From Rheinheimera sp. EpRS3 (GTDB lineage: Bacteria > Pseudomonadota > Gammaproteobacteria > Enterobacterales > Alteromonadaceae): DNA of 64,000 nt. Below the pieces are notes generated by a model that was not told where the DNA came from, ran no database searches, and was given only the letters and a program-made list of their open reading frames with translations. Shown here one piece after another: positions 54,547-64,000 of this stretch; position 1 is the stretch's first letter; every line of letters begins with the position of its first letter. The stretch is from positions 868,001-932,000 of the forward strand of contig NZ_LNQS01000001.1 in NCBI RefSeq assembly GCF_001513785.1. Reading direction: 5' to 3'. Position numbers and translations under genes: made by a program.

Positions 54547-56298
54547 TTAGTGCGCTTCGTTACTGCTGTCATCCTGATAATAGTGATAAAACCGCATGCT
54601 GTCGGGGTAGGGAAAAATATCTTCTACCACGCCATTGCGGATATTTTGTTGTTTCTGCCGCCAGTAAGCGGCATCAAGCAGTTCAGGGTGTTTGCTAAAC
54701 AACAGCTCGCGGATTTGCGGCTGCGGCGTAACAAAGGTGGCCATCTGCTCGGGGAATACATCACCCGGCGCAGCGCACACAGTGCCTTCGGCAAACAGTG
54801 CATCTTCGTAGTTATCGGTTTTCGGAAAGCTTCGGAAATTCACATCCAGCATATACTGCACTTCGTCGTAGTCGTAAAACACCACGCGTTTATGCCGTGT
54901 TACGCCAAAGTTTTTCAGCAGCATATCACCCGGGAAAATATTGGCGGCCAGCATCTGTTTAATCGCCTGGCCGTAGTCGTCCATAATATGGCTTTTCTCC
55001 GCCAACGAGGCAGTTTCCAGATAGATATTCAGCGGGATCATCCGCCGTTCAATATACAGGTGCTTAATCACCACCAGCTCATCTTCAAAGCTAAGTGAGT
55101 CGCCAATAACCTGCTGTAATTCTTCGAGTAACTCAACAGAAAAACGGTTTTTCGGTAAGGCGACATAAGAGTATTCCAGCGTATCGGCCATACGGCCAAC
55201 GCGGTCATGTTTTTTTACCAGCAGGTAGCGCGCTTTTACCGTGTCGCGGCCAAATTCTTTGCTGGGCGCAAACTTGTCGCGAATAACCTTAAACACATAA
55301 GGGAAAGAGGGCAGGGTAAATACCATCATTACCATGCCGCGAATACCCGGCGCGGCAACAAATTGATCATTGCTTTTGTCCAGGTGGCTTAACAGCTCGC
55401 GGTAAAACTCGGTTTTGCCCTGTTTATGTAAGCCGATGCTGGCATACAGCTCGGCCAGGGTTTTATGCGGCAGCAGCTCGCGTAAAAAATGCACCAGCGC
55501 CGAGGGTACCTGGCTGGCCACCATAAAATAAGCACGCGAGAAGCCGAAAATAATCGTCATCTGCTTGGCGTCTGTTACCAGAGTATCGATATACAAGCCG
55601 GCGCCTTCGCGGTGCAGCAGCGGAATAATGAACGGCTGCTGGCCATCCGGCGTTACCGCGCGGCCAACAATATAAGCGGCTTTATTGCGGTAAAACACTG
55701 ACCTTAAAATATCAAAACGAATTTGGTACACCGGATGGCGGCCATGGCTGGACTGCGCCATAAAGCTTTTTACAATCAGACGGATATCCCGGTCGAGGTT
55801 AATAAAGGGGGTAATAAAACCAAAGCCGGAGACAATATTACGGATAGTTTGTTTTAAGCCATCCTGGGCCGGAAAGTAGCTGTCGTACACCGATGCCACC
55901 GGCGCCGGTAAATGCTGTTTGCTTAGCGTCGACTCAACAAAAATATTCTTATTATGAAAATACTTACGCTCAAATAACTGGCAAAACACTGAGTTATAAA
56001 AGGTTTCTGCCAGCTCTGCCTGAGGGTGAAACGCCAGAAACTCCATATAGTGCTGCTTTACCTGCTGCCACAGTGTTTCATTTAAGCACTGGGTTGGCAA
56101 CTCAGTGGCCAGATGGGCAATGGCTTCGGTAACACGCTGATCGTAAAACGAAATGCGATCTGAACTGTCCTGCTGAAAGGCGCGCCAGTCGGCCAGCTCA
56201 AAACGTTGTTTCGCTTTGGCCGTAATGGCCTGAAATAAACTAAAGTGGCGGCGAAAGCCTTTTAAGATAATTTCAGCAATTTGTTTCGCCTGACTCAT
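54547..56298 (-). CDS. aceK: isocitrate dehydrogenase kinase/phosphatase
   Basis: 583 residues, full AceK length. ATP-binding region APGIRGMVMMVFTLPSFPYVFKVIRDKF and the DRVGRMADTLEYSYVALP block; C-terminal DYDEVQYMLDVNFRSFPKTDN. Controls flux between TCA cycle and glyoxylate shunt by modifying Icd. It is not next to aceBA here. Confidence 0.97.
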   Translation of the reverse strand: MSQAKQIAEIILKGFRRHFSLFQAITAKAKQRFELADWRAFQQDSSDRISFYDQRVTEAIAHLATELPTQCLNETLWQQVKQHYMEFLAFHPQAELAETFYNSVFCQLFERKYFHNKNIFVESTLSKQHLPAPVASVYDSYFPAQDGLKQTIRNIVSGFGFITPFINLDRDIRLIVKSFMAQSSHGRHPVYQIRFDILRSVFYRNKAAYIVGRAVTPDGQQPFIIPLLHREGAGLYIDTLVTDAKQMTIIFGFSRAYFMVASQVPSALVHFLRELLPHKTLAELYASIGLHKQGKTEFYRELLSHLDKSNDQFVAAPGIRGMVMMVFTLPSFPYVFKVIRDKFAPSKEFGRDTVKARYLLVKKHDRVGRMADTLEYSYVALPKNRFSVELLEELQQVIGDSLSFEDELVVIKHLYIERRMIPLNIYLETASLAEKSHIMDDYGQAIKQMLAANIFPGDMLLKNFGVTRHKRVVFYDYDEVQYMLDVNFRSFPKTDNYEDALFAEGTVCAAPGDVFPEQMATFVTPQPQIRELLFSKHPELLDAAYWRQKQQNIRNGVVEDIFPYPDSMRFYHYYQDDSSNEAH

Positions 56299-56370
56299 AT
56301 AGCGGCCTGCGGTTAAGGGAGGCTGTTGCCTGATTAACGTACTTTAATCAGGAAACTATTGAATTACCAG

Positions 56371-56405
56371 TAACATTGCCGGTAACGCTGTTACCGGCAA
56401 TGTTA
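56371..56405. repeat. perfect 16-bp palindrome between aceK and the yfcC-like gene
   Basis: TAACATTGCCGGTAAC, loop GCT, GTTACCGGCAATGTTA. No T-run follows on either strand, so a simple terminator is unlikely; regulatory or repeat element possible. Confidence 0.8.
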
Positions 56406-56413
56406 CACACTGC

Positions 56414-57844
56414 TTATTCCTGCTGGCTCAGGTTGGTGTCAGCGGCTGCCTGGGGTTGTACGCTATCGCCATAGTCAAATACTACTGCCAGCACTAAAAC
56501 CACCGAGGCTGCCAGCATCAGCTTTAACAGCAGCGGCGCACAAAAGCGGAACCAGTGGCCGTAAGGAATACCGGCAATACCGATAATGCCCATTAGTACG
56601 GCATTGGTGGGGATGAGCATATTGGAGAAACCATCACCAAACTGATACGCCAGTACCGCTACCTGACGCGGAATGTCGAGTAAGTCGCTCAGCGGCACCA
56701 TTAACGGCATAGTGACATAGGCCTGGCCACTGCCGGAGGGAATAAAGAAATTCAGCAGGGTTTGAATAATCAGCATACCCACAGCCGCCGCTTCAGCGCC
56801 AACATAAGACAACGGCAGCGACATACCATGCACCAGCGAGTGTAAAATCTGGCCATCTTCCATAATCAGTGAAATACCGCGCGCCACGCCAATCAGCATC
56901 GCTGTGGTGGTCAGTTCCATAGCGCCATCGATAAACTTTTGCGCGGTAGTATCAGCAGAAATACGGCCAACCACTGCAGTAAACAGGCCCCAGGCAACAA
57001 AGCAGGCGCTTAGTTCATACAGGTACCAGCCATGCACCCGGATGCCATAGGCCACCACCGCTATGGTACCGACAAAGCTGGCTAAAATCAGTTTATGGTT
57101 TAACGCCAGTTGCGGGTAAGTGCTGGTTTGTTTATCACCCAGCGGGCAGGGTAAATCGGCTACCATGGAGCTGGCCGGATCGGCCAGTACTTTTTTGGCA
57201 TAGCTCCAGACATGGTGAAAGCCAATCAGCACAAAGGGAATAAAAATCGCCAGGCGCAGTTCAATGCCAGACAGTACCGGCACTTCAGCAATTTGCTGGG
57301 CAATAATCACCGTAAAAGGGTTAATAGCCGATACACCATAGCCAATACCATAACCGGCCACTGTCATGCCCACAGCTGTCATCGCATCCAGCCGCATGGC
57401 TTTACACAGCGCGACTAAAATCAGCACAAAGGGAATATATTCACCGGCGGTACCAATAGCGCTGGACGCCATAGCAAAGCAGAACACCACCATAAAGATC
57501 AGCATATGCGGCTTTTCACCAAAGCGGGTTAGCAAGCGGCCGATCAGCGCATCTACCGTGCCGGTAGCGCGGGCGATAGACAATACGCCACCGAGAATCA
57601 TCACAAAGAAAATCACATCCTGAGCGCTGGCAAAAGCGCGCGGTATGGCCGTTAACAGCTGCCACGGGCTTAAATACTGGCGCTCTTCTACTAAGGCAAA
57701 GGTGCCGGGCACCACTGCCGATCGGCCATTGGCCAGGGTTTGGGTTTCAAAAAAGCCTTGCGGTACTATCCAGGTGGCAATCATTGCCAGCACCATCATG
57801 CTAAACAATAAGGTAAGGGTGTGCGGCACTTTAAATCTTGCCAT
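56414..57844 (-). CDS. YfcC-family (DcuC/AbgT-like) transporter
   Basis: 476 residues, about 12 helices. Signature blocks FVMILGGVLSIARATGTVD and NFFIPSGSGQAYVTMPLMVPLSDLL, GDGFSNMLIPTNAVLMGIIGIAGIPYG. Such carriers move basic amino acids or C4 dicarboxylates. Start ATG preceded by GGGGAG. Single gene. Confidence 0.88.
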   Translation of the reverse strand: MARFKVPHTLTLLFSMMVLAMIATWIVPQGFFETQTLANGRSAVVPGTFALVEERQYLSPWQLLTAIPRAFASAQDVIFFVMILGGVLSIARATGTVDALIGRLLTRFGEKPHMLIFMVVFCFAMASSAIGTAGEYIPFVLILVALCKAMRLDAMTAVGMTVAGYGIGYGVSAINPFTVIIAQQIAEVPVLSGIELRLAIFIPFVLIGFHHVWSYAKKVLADPASSMVADLPCPLGDKQTSTYPQLALNHKLILASFVGTIAVVAYGIRVHGWYLYELSACFVAWGLFTAVVGRISADTTAQKFIDGAMELTTTAMLIGVARGISLIMEDGQILHSLVHGMSLPLSYVGAEAAAVGMLIIQTLLNFFIPSGSGQAYVTMPLMVPLSDLLDIPRQVAVLAYQFGDGFSNMLIPTNAVLMGIIGIAGIPYGHWFRFCAPLLLKLMLAASVVLVLAVVFDYGDSVQPQAAADTNLSQQE

Positions 57845-58025
57845 AGATTATGCTCCCCATAAGTTTCCCTTGGTCTGAAAAGACGCGCTTTGCGCGATAT
57901 TGTTATGTTTAAAAACCGGGGGAGTCTACCCTAACAAGGGCTGCATCACAAACCTGCCACAGGCCAAAAGGCTTACACACAGCTGCAGCAGCGCTGGCAT
58001 AGGCAACGGCTGCGCTTTGGCAGAC

Positions 58026-58057
58026 AAAAAAGCCAGGGTGTCACCGCCTGGCTTTTT
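58026..58057 (-). terminator. terminator after putA
   Basis: Stem AAAAAGCCAGG / CCTGGCTTTTT (11 bp), 9-nt loop. The rest of 57845-58081 has no gene. Confidence 0.88.
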
Positions 58058-58081
58058 ATGGTGTAACTTATGGCTGGCAGG

Positions 58082-61000
58082 TTACTCGTCGTCTTCCACC
58101 ATCGTCATTAGCGAGGTGTTACCACCCGAGGCGGTGGTATCAATACTGATGGTTTTTTCCGTTATCAGCCGTTTGATCAGGGTGTCGTAATACTCGGCGC
58201 TGATCACCGGCAAAATAGCGCCCTCGCGCTTGGCCAACTGCTGGCTGAAATACCCCAAACGCGACGAGCGTGCAGCAACAACCGCACCGGCCAAATGCGG
58301 ATGAGCCAGAATAGCCTGCAACTGGTTAGATTTCGCCACCTGAAACACGCCTTTGGCAACACCTGTGGCGATAAACTTTTCTCTGAACGTCTGTGCTTCT
58401 TCATAAAACAGCTCGGACGCTACCGTAATGACAGTATTGCCCGCAGCCAGTGCGGTAATAATAGACAGGGTCCAGAAGTTAAACGAGGTGCTCTTATCGG
58501 CATAACACACCACGCAGCCACGTGGTTCATAACGCAGCGTATTCGATTCACCGGTAGGCCCGGGTAATTCGATGGCTTTGCGCATATGTTTTTCCAGCCG
58601 GTTTAGCTGCGCGCGGGCATCGGCCAGAGTAGAGCCTAAATCGTCAGCCAGCTCGTCAATAATGTCAACGGTGGCTATTTTGGCCAACAATTGCCGTACT
58701 GCGGAAATACGATCATTTAATGCGGTTGAACGCCAGATTTTTTCATCGCGCAGCGAGTTTTCCATCAGTTGCTGCACCTGCGCTTCAGCGTCGGGTGCAT
58801 GGTGTAAATCCAGCTCGTCGGGTGATAGGTTCGTCATTTGTATATTGTCCGGCGAGGCCTTTTCTTTTACCAGCCGCACTAAGTAGTTCGGGCCGCCTGC
58901 TTTGGGGCCGGTGCCTGACAAGCCACGGCCGCCAAAGGGCTGAGAGCCGACAATGGCACCAATCATATTGCGGTTAACATACACATTGCCCGCGCGTGAC
59001 ATTTTAGCCAGATAATCGCAGCGCTCTTCAATCCGTGAATGAATACCCATGGTCAGGCCAAAACCGGTACCGTTGATCTGATCGATAACTTTATCCAGAT
59101 CTTTCGCTTTAAAGCGGACAATATGTACGCAAGGGCCAAATACTTCGCGCTTTAACACAGACAAATCTTTAATTTCATATAAACGCGGAGCAAAGAAGTA
59201 AGCTCCGTTGCTGTCGTTATCCGGAATATCGCACTGGTAGTGCAGTGTGGCCTTATCCTGCAGATACTCGACATGCTGCTGCAGATTTTTCAGTGCTTTT
59301 GCATCAATAACCGGGCCAACATCAGTGCTAAGCAGTGCCGGATCGCCAACATGCAGCTCTTTTAAAGCGCCCTTTAGCATGGTAATAATGTTGTCGGCCA
59401 CGTCTTCCTGAATAAACAGCACCCGCAGTGCCGAGCAGCGCTGGCCTGCACTTTGAAAGCCCGAGCTGATGACATCGTCAACCACCTGTTCCGGCAGCGC
59501 TGTCGAGTCGACAATCATACAGTTCTGGCCACCGGTTTCGGCTATCAGTGGCACCTGAATATCACTGCGTCCGGCCAGTGTTTGTGCAATAAGGTTGCCG
59601 GTATCGGTAGAACCGGTAAACATCACTGCCTGAATGCGGCTGTCCGGCACTATGGTTTTACCTACATCACTGCCGCGGGCAAGCACAGCCTGCACCACAT
59701 GCTCAGGCAAGCCAACGGTGTGCATCAGCTCAATGGTACGCAGCGCAATCAGGCTGGTTTGTTCGGCAGGTTTGGCGATAACGGTATTACCGGTAACAAT
59801 AGCGGCGGCTACCTGGCCCAGGAAAATTGCCAGCGGGAAGTTCCACGGGCTGATACATAAAATTACCCCGCGTGGTTCAAAGCGCTCATCTTTGGCCAGC
59901 TCTTCTGCCCGTGCGGCGTAATAGCGGCAAAAGTCGACCGCTTCACGCACTTCGTCGATACCATCCTGCGCCACTTTACCGGCTTCTTTAATACAGATGG
60001 CCACCAGCTCGTCGTTGTGGCGCTCTAAAATATCGGCTATCCGGCGCAGTAAGTTGGCCCGCTGTGTAATAGGCACTTGTGACCAACTGCTAAATGCCTT
60101 ATCGGCGTTCGTTAGCAACTGCTGCATTTGTTCAGTACTGTGCAGGCTAACATGGCCTATTATTTCCCGGTGATTGGCCGGGTTTATTACCGCTAACACA
60201 CCTGTTGGCAGAGTGTCGGCAGTGATTCTGTGCTCATTAAACCATTTGTCTAAATTCGCTTTAAACGGCATCAGGGCATTAACATCAGTTAAATCCAGCC
60301 CGCGGGAATTTTCCCGTTCGGCGCCGTATAAATCTAGCGGCATTTTTATCTGGCTGTTGTATTTGTTGCGCAGGCCCTGCAGGGTTTCTACCGGATCGGG
60401 CAGCAATGCTTCTACCGGTTGGGTGGTATCAACAATAGCATTGACAAAAGACGAATTAGCGCCGTTTTCCAGCAAACGCCGCACTAAGTAAGCCAGCAGG
60501 TTTTCATGCTCGCCAACCGGGGCATACACCCGGCACTGAATTTTCTCTTCAGTAACGATCTGGTCGAACAATGATTCGCCCATGCCGTGCAAACGCTGAA
60601 ACTCAAAGCCAGTGTTGTTGCCTTTGGCCACCTCTAAAATGGTGGCGGCGGTGTAAGCATTGTGGGTGGCAAATTGCGGATATAACACATCGCGTGCTTC
60701 CAGTAATTTAATCGCACAGGCTTTGTAAGATACGTCGGTAGAGGCCTTGCGGGTAAATACCGGAAAGTGTTCCAGGCCATCTTGCTGGGTGGTTTTAATT
60801 TCAGTATCCCAGTAGGCACCTTTTACCAGCCGCACCATCATTTTGCGGTTAACTTTGCGGGCTAATTCAGCCAGCCATTCAATCACAAAAATGGCCCGTT
60901 TCTGATATGCCTGTACTGCCAGGCCAAAGCCTGTCCAGTCGCCCAGGTCTTCATCGCTGAACACGGCTGCAATAATATCCAGCGAAATATCTAAGCGATC

Positions 61001-61885
61001 GGCTTCTTCGGCATCCACGGTAAAGCCAATATCGTAGTTTTTGGCTAACAGCACCAGGGCTTTGAGCTTAGGTAGCAATTCGGCCATAACCCGTTCGCGG
61101 TGGCTAAACTCGTAGCGCGGATGGATAGCCGACAACTTAACGGAAATTCCGGGGCTTTTAATCGGGCCGCGGCCGTTGGCAGCTTTGCCAATAGCATGAA
61201 TGGCGGTTAAATAGCTTTGGTAGTAACGCTCGGCATCGGCCATAGTGCGGGCACCTTCGCCCAGCATATCGTAGGAATACACATAACCTTTTTTCTCGGT
61301 GTCTGCCGCACGCTCTATCGCTTCATCAATGTCGCGCCCCATCACAAACTGTTTGCCCATAATTTTCATGGCAAAGTTAACCGACTTGCGGATCACCGGC
61401 TCGCCCAGGCGGCCAAGCGTTTTTTTCAGAATACCAAACTGATGCGCTTTGTTTTGATCCGAGTAGTTCACCATTTTACCGGTAACTAACAAGCCCCATG
61501 ACGACGCATTAACAAACAACGAGTCGCTGCTGCCCAAATGTGCGCTCCAGTCGCCTTTGGCCAGTTTGTCGCGAATAAGCGCTTCCTGGGTGCTTTTATC
61601 CGGCACCCGCAATAATGCTTCAGCCAGGCACATCAGCACTACGCCTTCTTCGCTCGACAGGGAGAATTCATTTAATAATGCATCAATACCACCCTGGCCG
61701 TCCTGCTCTTTGCGAATAGTAAGTACAATTTGTCTGGCACGCTCCCAGGCACGGCTGCGGGCTTTAACGCCCACTTCTGCCAGGGGTAATAAATGGTCAA
61801 TAACAGTATTTTCGTCGATGCGGTAATAATTACGGATCTTTTGTCGCAGCGGGCAAGCGGTGGTTAAATCTGCATCAAATAACAT
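58082..61885 (-). CDS. putA: bifunctional proline dehydrogenase / glutamate-semialdehyde dehydrogenase PutA
   Basis: 1267 residues. PRODH part: GVKLSAIHPRYEF-like block, VDAEEADRLDISLDIIA, RLVKGAYWDTEIK, FAD site near YAPVGEHENLLAYLVRRLLENGANSSF. ALDH part: ISPWNFPLAIFLGQVAAA, catalytic Glu in AETGGQNC and Cys in SAGQRCSALR. A C-terminal extra domain of about 200 residues follows. The N-terminal ribbon-helix-helix of E. coli PutA is missing, so this is the bifunctional (type B) enzyme without self-repression. Confidence 0.96.
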   Translation of the reverse strand: MLFDADLTTACPLRQKIRNYYRIDENTVIDHLLPLAEVGVKARSRAWERARQIVLTIRKEQDGQGGIDALLNEFSLSSEEGVVLMCLAEALLRVPDKSTQEALIRDKLAKGDWSAHLGSSDSLFVNASSWGLLVTGKMVNYSDQNKAHQFGILKKTLGRLGEPVIRKSVNFAMKIMGKQFVMGRDIDEAIERAADTEKKGYVYSYDMLGEGARTMADAERYYQSYLTAIHAIGKAANGRGPIKSPGISVKLSAIHPRYEFSHRERVMAELLPKLKALVLLAKNYDIGFTVDAEEADRLDISLDIIAAVFSDEDLGDWTGFGLAVQAYQKRAIFVIEWLAELARKVNRKMMVRLVKGAYWDTEIKTTQQDGLEHFPVFTRKASTDVSYKACAIKLLEARDVLYPQFATHNAYTAATILEVAKGNNTGFEFQRLHGMGESLFDQIVTEEKIQCRVYAPVGEHENLLAYLVRRLLENGANSSFVNAIVDTTQPVEALLPDPVETLQGLRNKYNSQIKMPLDLYGAERENSRGLDLTDVNALMPFKANLDKWFNEHRITADTLPTGVLAVINPANHREIIGHVSLHSTEQMQQLLTNADKAFSSWSQVPITQRANLLRRIADILERHNDELVAICIKEAGKVAQDGIDEVREAVDFCRYYAARAEELAKDERFEPRGVILCISPWNFPLAIFLGQVAAAIVTGNTVIAKPAEQTSLIALRTIELMHTVGLPEHVVQAVLARGSDVGKTIVPDSRIQAVMFTGSTDTGNLIAQTLAGRSDIQVPLIAETGGQNCMIVDSTALPEQVVDDVISSGFQSAGQRCSALRVLFIQEDVADNIITMLKGALKELHVGDPALLSTDVGPVIDAKALKNLQQHVEYLQDKATLHYQCDIPDNDSNGAYFFAPRLYEIKDLSVLKREVFGPCVHIVRFKAKDLDKVIDQINGTGFGLTMGIHSRIEERCDYLAKMSRAGNVYVNRNMIGAIVGSQPFGGRGLSGTGPKAGGPNYLVRLVKEKASPDNIQMTNLSPDELDLHHAPDAEAQVQQLMENSLRDEKIWRSTALNDRISAVRQLLAKIATVDIIDELADDLGSTLADARAQLNRLEKHMRKAIELPGPTGESNTLRYEPRGCVVCYADKSTSFNFWTLSIITALAAGNTVITVASELFYEEAQTFREKFIATGVAKGVFQVAKSNQLQAILAHPHLAGAVVAARSSRLGYFSQQLAKREGAILPVISAEYYDTLIKRLITEKTISIDTTASGGNTSLMTMVEDDE

Positions 61886-62001
61886 AAATCAGCCTATAGC
61901 TCGGCGCTGCGCCATGGTGCTGGCAACGCCCGGTTAACATTAATCTACTATGCGCATACTAATGAAAATATGGCAAAATAGGCTAGTGTATTTTGGCTAA
62001 A

Positions 62002-62022
62002 AAACCATAATTCACATGGTTT
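62002..62022. promoter_or_regulatory. inverted repeat in the putA promoter region
   Basis: AAACCAT / ATGGTTT arms with a 7-nt spacer, about 117 bp upstream of putA in an AT-rich stretch. Candidate site for a separate proline regulator. The rest of 61886-62119 is noncoding. Confidence 0.45.
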
Positions 62023-62119
62023 ATGTGTATTTTTACAGTATAAAGTTCGGTATTTTTTCAATATTGCCGATTTTTGTTATAAGTTGGCCTTTTGAGTGGG
62101 CATTAAAACATCGCCCGGT

Positions 62120-63157
62120 TTAGCTTTTTATCCGCAGTACCAGGGTATCAGCCAGTTTGTCCTGAATGGCCTGGCGGTTTGGGTCCCAGTAGATTTGTAA
62201 AAAGCCCAGTAAGCCGGTGGCAAAGCCGGCGCTATAACCGCCCTGGCGGCCAAAGGCGCCCCACAGGGAGATGGGTTTGTTGTCCAGTTGCACTACGCGA
62301 ATACCGCATAGCTTTTTGCCAATAGTCTGGCCATTATTCCAGGCAATAAACAGCGTAAAATAGCCGATAGCCCAGCCAAAACCGATACCTAAATCAGCTA
62401 AAATACCTTGCACCCATTTCAGTACACTGTGATCCGATTCCTGCAGCCTTTGCCACAGCGAAGCGCCGGTAATCGAAGCTGCCGGCTCGGGCGAGCTGGT
62501 GCTGCCTTGTACTGTCGCGCTCATTTGTTCCACAGTCGCGCCAACTTTGAGGCTGGTAATCGCTTCTGTCATCACTGAAGCTTTTTCGCTGGCAGACAGC
62601 TGGCTGATATCCAGCAAATCGCTGAGCATTTCTTCCCGCTCGGCAATGCTCAGTTGGGTTTTTTGCAGTTGTTGTATCACCGCCTGTAGCTGTGCTTGTG
62701 CACAGCTTGCATCGCAGTCAGCCTGGCTTAAGCGCAGGGCATTCGCCGATACGGCGGTGCTGTCTGTAATACGTTTAATAGTGGTGTCTGAGGGCAGCGA
62801 TGCAGTCCAGTTATTGCTGGTAAACAGCACCAGTGCCGTACAGGCCAGAATAGCCACCTGTCCGGTTTTACCTACCTGCCAGCGCGACCACGCCAGATAA
62901 GCCAGCATAGGCAACAGAAAAATCAGGCTGCCGGAAGTAAGGGCGGCAATAAAAAAACCGTCAATCAGTATCGCCACACCACGGCGCGCGGGCCTGGCCA
63001 ATGGCTGGCCAATTAACTCCGGTGCTACGGCAAATACATGTGGCGTAACCACACCCCGAACCTGGCGATCAGTCAGTTGCTGGCCGCTGCTGTCAACAAA
63101 GGTGTCGGGCGCCACTTCAGAAATCACGGCGTTGTCGGCAGGGGGGAGTGTGCTCAT
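62120..63157 (-). CDS. RDD-family membrane protein
   Basis: 345 residues. RDD domain begins PARRGVAILIDGFFIAALTSG; two helices follow, then a roughly 115-residue soluble Ser/Ala-rich insert (including ADCDASCAQAQLQAVIQQLQ), and a second membrane part with GYFTLFIAWNNGQTIGKKLCGIRVVQLDNKPISLW. The insert splits the usual RDD fold. Some RDD proteins are Na+(K+)/H+ antiporters. Unknown role here. Confidence 0.85.
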   Translation of the reverse strand: MSTLPPADNAVISEVAPDTFVDSSGQQLTDRQVRGVVTPHVFAVAPELIGQPLARPARRGVAILIDGFFIAALTSGSLIFLLPMLAYLAWSRWQVGKTGQVAILACTALVLFTSNNWTASLPSDTTIKRITDSTAVSANALRLSQADCDASCAQAQLQAVIQQLQKTQLSIAEREEMLSDLLDISQLSASEKASVMTEAITSLKVGATVEQMSATVQGSTSSPEPAASITGASLWQRLQESDHSVLKWVQGILADLGIGFGWAIGYFTLFIAWNNGQTIGKKLCGIRVVQLDNKPISLWGAFGRQGGYSAGFATGLLGFLQIYWDPNRQAIQDKLADTLVLRIKS

Positions 63158-63289
63158 GGTTTAGGTGGCTCTAACTGGCTGATTAAAATTACTTTAAACA
63201 CAGCGCGCTACTAATGCAATGCACAATGTACAAACTTTGGCCATTCAGGGCTTTGCCCTTTTACTTATCTATGTAAAGCGCATATTAAA

Positions 63290-63817
63290 TCAAACACATG
63301 ATTGCAGCCAAATCCATTGCTGAGCAGTAATGCCAAGGCGCTCAGCAAAGGCCATATAGTCGTCGCACAGGTCTTTGTCTGGTGTTTTGCTACGCGCCAG
63401 TAACCAGGCGAAATCTGTTGACGGGCCTACAACCAAAACAATGCTGTAGTCAGCGCTAAGTTTAGCCACATTGTAACCACCGTAAAACGGGCCAAAAAAC
63501 GACACCTTAAGCGCGCCGGTATCGCTGTCGCCAACAAAGTACGCCTTGCCCTCTGCCTGTTGCCATTCGTTATCCTCGCTATTAAAACCGCGGTTAATCA
63601 CTTTAACACCGCCATCATCGCGCAAGGAGTAGTTAGCCGTTACGTCAGTTAAACCACGCTCAAAGCGGTGGTCCAGCCTGGCAATTTCATGCCACTGCCC
63701 CAAATAGCGGTTAAGTTCAAATGGTGTTACCGGCGTAACACCATCCGGCACGCCGGTACAGCTTTGCAGGCTAAGGCAGCTGCCGAGCAACAGGGCAATA
63801 CTAAGCAGAGTTTTCAT
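63290..63817 (-). CDS. blc: Blc-type outer-membrane lipocalin
   Basis: 175 residues. Lipoprotein signal LLLGSCLSLQSC with the lipidated Cys near residue 20. Lipocalin motif YLGQWHEIARLDHRFERG, then TANYSLRDDGGVKVINRGF, KVSFFGPFYGGY and YSIVLVVGP. Fits the Blc group that binds lysophospholipids. The last 180 bases of the window (63818-64000) contain only its promoter region as far as I can tell. Confidence 0.93.
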   Translation of the reverse strand: MKTLLSIALLLGSCLSLQSCTGVPDGVTPVTPFELNRYLGQWHEIARLDHRFERGLTDVTANYSLRDDGGVKVINRGFNSEDNEWQQAEGKAYFVGDSDTGALKVSFFGPFYGGYNVAKLSADYSIVLVVGPSTDFAWLLARSKTPDKDLCDDYMAFAERLGITAQQWIWLQSCV

Positions 63818-64000
63818 AAAAATCCTTCAAACAAAAAGGGAAGATACCGATACTACGTGCTTGCGCGCGTATTGTATCTGTGTGCCCGGTTATTAATTGC
63901 TGTAATGGCTTGTAACAATAAAGCTGTAGGTAATAACGTTTTGATGGCGCAGGATAAAGCCTATTTTTGCCGCTAGCATAATTGCAGCTTGTTAACACCT

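Noticed and set aside
54499-55098. 199-codon plus-strand frame within aceK
   Set aside because: Antisense shadow of a highly conserved gene.
63801-63998. 65-codon minus-strand frame at the right edge
   Set aside because: Overlaps the lipocalin promoter and start; composition is not coding-like.

Overview
The window looks like a chromosomal segment of a Gammaproteobacterium. Gene content (AceK, LolB, HemA-PrfA-PrmC, a SirB2 protein and KdsA in a row, a Met-Leu-Gln tRNA operon, AguA/AguB, PutA) and the style of the proteins fit the Rheinheimera/Alishewanella/Arsukibacterium group, but that assignment is inference from gene content only. I see no rRNA, CRISPR array, transposase or prophage.

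Region 1 (1-11.2 kb): the right-hand end of an extracellular contractile injection system (eCIS, Afp/PVC/MAC-like) operon. It contains the 3' end of a baseplate J-like gene, a small tail-fibre-like gene, a second baseplate-like gene, a tape-measure gene with a 211-residue internal duplication, an AAA+ ATPase, a membrane protein with a GH18-like domain, a DUF4157 cargo/toxin-like protein with a base-poor unrelated tail, and a small overlapping ORF, closed by a terminator. Sheath, tube, spike and other baseplate genes must lie to the left of the window.

Region 2 (11.2-21.8 kb): accessory and stress genes. These are a tautomerase, an SDR-fold protein lacking the usual catalytic residues with a divergent LysR regulator, and Ohr. 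Next comes a bufferin/HvfA-type RiPP cluster: precursor with four EGKCG motifs fused to two EF-hands, MNIO (DUF692) enzyme, DUF2063 partner. Facing it are a DoxX-like protein, a ferric-reductase-like membrane protein and an OmpR-type two-component system. Both the RiPP operon and the DoxX/ferric-reductase operon carry the same four-site GATACA array upstream, so they probably form one regulon with the adjacent response regulator. A DUF2798 protein, a second SDR and a GlxA-type AraC regulator follow.

Region 3 (21.9-36.4 kb): acnA, an MscS channel, an SPFH protein in an operon with a 57-residue ribbon-helix-helix protein behind a perfect palindrome, an AEC transporter, a GIY-YIG protein, an RhlE-like helicase, a RES/Xre toxin-antitoxin pair, ppiC, the aguA-aguB putrescine pathway, a peroxiredoxin-like protein and ubiF. 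Two inverted copies of a roughly 97-bp noncoding repeat flank the agu-ubiF block. A tRNA-Met/Leu/Gln operon follows.

Region 4 (36.5-64 kb): mostly core genes. These are ychF-pth-rplY, prs-ispE-lolB, hemA-prfA-prmC, an HD-GYP response regulator, a SirB2 protein, kdsA, an M14 peptidase with an alpha/beta hydrolase, hxpB, a decayed fragment of a DTW-domain gene next to ybcJ and the intact DTW gene, a pseudouridine synthase, yaiI, nnrD, aceK, a YfcC transporter, a bifunctional putA without its DNA-binding domain, an RDD protein and a Blc-type lipocalin.
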